DNA from: an uncultured Flavobacteriaceae bacterium
Lineage (GTDB): Bacteria > Bacteroidota > Bacteroidia > Flavobacteriales > Flavobacteriaceae
Length of the DNA: 10,752 nt
NCBI GenBank assembly: GCA_913052425.1
Contig: CAJXEG010000032.1
Location: forward strand, 1-10,752
Direction of reading: 5' to 3'
Of this stretch, positions 9,045 through 10,752 are shown one piece after another. The number at the start of each line of letters is the position of its first letter. Position 1 is the stretch's first letter. The translations under genes and the position numbers were made by a program. The notes beneath the pieces are model-generated. The model did not search any database, was not told the origin of the DNA, and saw only the letters and a list, made by a program, of their open reading frames with translations.

Positions 9045-10514
9045 ATGCAAGAATTAAATAACTATTTTCAGAACAACAACCGTCGTCATTTTCTAAAAAA
9101 CTTGGGCTTTGGTATCGGTGGTTTGGCATTGGGGAGTTTGATGGATCCACTGAGTAGGAGTTCCTCCGGTGGAGCCGGCCCGCAGTTGCAGGCAGGCCCT
9201 TTGCCTTTACCTCATTTTGCACCCAAGGCCAAAAGGGTGGTCTATCTTTTTCAAAGTGGAGGCCCTTCACAATTGGACTTGTTTGATTACAAACCTTATT
9301 TGAATAAATACCGGGGAATGGATTTACCCGATTCCATTAGAAAAGGGCAAAGATTGACCGGAATGACCTCAGGTCAAGACAAATTTCCCGTTACTGGAAG
9401 CCTTTTTAACTTTAAACAATACGGGGAATCCCGAGCCTGGGTAAGTGATTTGATGCCGCATGTATCAAAGGTAGTGGACGAGTTGTGTTTTGTAAAATCG
9501 ATGCATACCGAAGCGATCAACCATGACCCGGCGATTACGTTTTTTCAGACCGGTTCCCAATTGCCCGGCCGCCCCAGCATAGGTTCTTGGATGAGTTATG
9601 GATTGGGGAGCCTTAATGATAACCTGCCCTCCTTTATCGTTTTATTGTCCACTGGAAACGGAAAACCACAACCACAACCCTTGTATTCACGATTGTGGGG
9701 CAATGGTTTTTTGAGTTCCCTGCATCAGGGTGTACAATTCAGATCCGGCAAAGATCCGGTTTTGTATCTTCAAAATCCTGAGGGTGTTTCCCGAGCCGAA
9801 AGAAGGAAGATGTTGGATCATTTGGCTTCGTTAAACGAGGCACAAGAAAAGACTTTTGGAGATCCCGAAATCAACAGTCGCATTTCCAATTACGAGATGG
9901 CCTATAGAATGCAAACCTCAGTCCCGGATGTAATGGACATCAGCGATGAACCAGATCATATTTTGCGGATGTATGGCAAAAACTCTTATCAACCCGGTTC
10001 CTACGCCGCCAATTGTCTGTTGGCCCGCCGCTTGATCGAAAAGGATGTACGTTTTGTACAATTGTATCATACGGGCTGGGATCAACACGACAACCTTCCT
10101 GCTCAGATCAAGCGACAGGCAGAGGATGTAGATCAAGGAACAGCGGCTTTGATTATGGATCTCAAACAGAGAGGTCTTTTGGAGGACACTCTGGTGATTT
10201 GGGGTGGAGAATTTGGCCGAACCAACTACTGTCAGGGGAGATTGACCGATACTGACTATGGAAGAGATCACCACCCACGATCCTTCACCATTTTTATGGC
10301 GGGAGGTGGTATCAAACCAGGATTCACTTACGGAGAAACCGATGATTTTGGATACAATATCGTAAAAGACCCCATGCATGTCCATGACCTGCAAGCCACC
10401 CTAATGCATCAGTTTGGGGTTGATCATGAAAAAATGATTTTTAAAACCCAGGGTAGGAGGTTTAGACTTACCGATGTTTCGGGTGAAGTAAAAAGAGACA
10501 TTTTATCAAGTTGA
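9045..10514 (+). CDS. Tat-exported DUF1501 family protein
   Basis: DUF1501 proteins belong to the alkaline phosphatase/sulfatase-like superfamily; their substrate is unknown, though a metal-dependent hydrolase-like fold is expected. The 489 residues start with a twin-arginine signal, NRRHFLK at 12-18, followed by a glycine-rich hydrophobic stretch (about 19-33), so export in folded form is likely. Family motifs are SGGPSQLDLFDYKP at 71-84, HTEAINHDPA at 154-163, GRPSIGSWMSYGLGS at 175-189, GWDQHDN at 344-350, WGGEFGRT at 386-393 and GRDHHPRSFTIFMAGGGIKPG at 406-426, rich in the Asp and His residues that would bind metal. The ATG lies 3 bases after the stop of the cytochrome-DUF1553 gene and the stop lies 4 bases before the next gene, so the three are surely cotranscribed. 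This DUF1553-DUF1501 pairing is recurrent in Planctomycetes and Bacteroidota, which suggests a shared substrate or complex. Confidence 0.93.
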   Translation: MQELNNYFQNNNRRHFLKNLGFGIGGLALGSLMDPLSRSSSGGAGPQLQAGPLPLPHFAPKAKRVVYLFQSGGPSQLDLFDYKPYLNKYRGMDLPDSIRKGQRLTGMTSGQDKFPVTGSLFNFKQYGESRAWVSDLMPHVSKVVDELCFVKSMHTEAINHDPAITFFQTGSQLPGRPSIGSWMSYGLGSLNDNLPSFIVLLSTGNGKPQPQPLYSRLWGNGFLSSLHQGVQFRSGKDPVLYLQNPEGVSRAERRKMLDHLASLNEAQEKTFGDPEINSRISNYEMAYRMQTSVPDVMDISDEPDHILRMYGKNSYQPGSYAANCLLARRLIEKDVRFVQLYHTGWDQHDNLPAQIKRQAEDVDQGTAALIMDLKQRGLLEDTLVIWGGEFGRTNYCQGRLTDTDYGRDHHPRSFTIFMAGGGIKPGFTYGETDDFGYNIVKDPMHVHDLQATLMHQFGVDHEKMIFKTQGRRFRLTDVSGEVKRDILSS

Positions 10515-10518
10515 TTTG

Positions 10519-10752
10519 ATGGATTATACCTTAGAAATTTTAAAATACGTCGGTAAATTTCATCCTTTGGTACTGCACTTGCCCATAGGATCTTTGTTGA
10601 TGACATTTTTGTTGTTAGTCATTTCAAGGTTTCAAAAAGCAAGACTTGAAAAGGCCATTCGGATAGGGGTTGATTTTTCTTTTGCTGGAGCATTGACGGC
10701 CAGTCTGATGGGCTATTTACTTTCTTTGGACGAGGCTTATGATTTTAATAGT
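10519..10752 (+). CDS. polytopic membrane protein, DUF2231-like N-terminus (partial, cut by window edge)
   Basis: An ATG 4 bases after the DUF1501 stop opens a frame of 78 codons that runs off the right edge with no stop. The segment KFHPLVLHLPIG at 13-24 is the hallmark of DUF2231-type membrane domains. It leads into a first transmembrane helix, SLLMTFLLLVI at about 25-35. After a short basic loop (FQKARLEKAIR) comes a second helix, FSFAGALTASLMGYLLSL at about 53-72. In Bacteroidota, proteins with this start commonly continue into further helices and a planctomycete-type cytochrome c domain, but that part is outside the window, so the full architecture is inferred. Its place as third gene in the operon fits a membrane partner for the two exported proteins. 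Confidence 0.8.
   Translation, partial: MDYTLEILKYVGKFHPLVLHLPIGSLLMTFLLLVISRFQKARLEKAIRIGVDFSFAGALTASLMGYLLSLDEAYDFNS

Overview
This window looks like a chromosomal segment from a member of the Bacteroidota, most likely a Flavobacteriia-like marine or environmental species. The evidence is an SmpB and a ClpB of Bacteroidota flavour, AT-rich intergenic DNA, few strong Shine-Dalgarno sequences, use of GTG and TTG starts, and boxes that fit the Bacteroidota sigma-factor consensus TAnnTTTG. The taxonomic call rests on protein character alone and cannot be made finer than class from here.

The left half (about 1-4950) is core housekeeping on the minus strand. From right to left these genes are a bifunctional NAD(P)HX epimerase/dehydratase (nnrE-nnrD fusion), the ClpB disaggregase and SmpB of the trans-translation system. 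All three handle damage or stress: repair of hydrated nicotinamide cofactors, rescue of aggregated proteins and rescue of stalled ribosomes. Between clpB and smpB lies a roughly 120-base stretch bounded by inverted arms made of a 7-base repeating unit, which resembles a small non-coding mobile or palindromic repeat. A few codons at the extreme left edge may be the tail of a convergent plus-strand gene.

The centre (about 4945-6421) is a divergent promoter region followed by glyA (serine hydroxymethyltransferase) on the plus strand. The region between nnr and glyA carries four copies of TTATCAA(G) in alternating orientations, including a perfect 15-base palindrome and a perfect 8-8-8 inverted repeat. 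One copy sits where the upstream promoter element of glyA would be expected. It reads like a binding-site array for an unidentified regulator.

The right part (6720-10752, running off the edge) is a tightly packed plus-strand operon of poorly understood extracytoplasmic proteins. The first is a membrane-anchored or secreted protein with a planctomycete-type cytochrome c domain plus DUF1549 and DUF1553. The second, 3 bases later, is a Tat-exported DUF1501 protein of the alkaline phosphatase/sulfatase-like superfamily. The third, 4 bases later, is the start of a polytopic membrane protein of DUF2231 type, cut by the window edge. This module recurs in Planctomycetes, Verrucomicrobia and Bacteroidota, but as far as I know its reaction is not established. 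It plausibly forms an exported redox system acting on an unknown substrate, with the membrane protein as electron acceptor or anchor. It is the least understood and most interesting part of the window.
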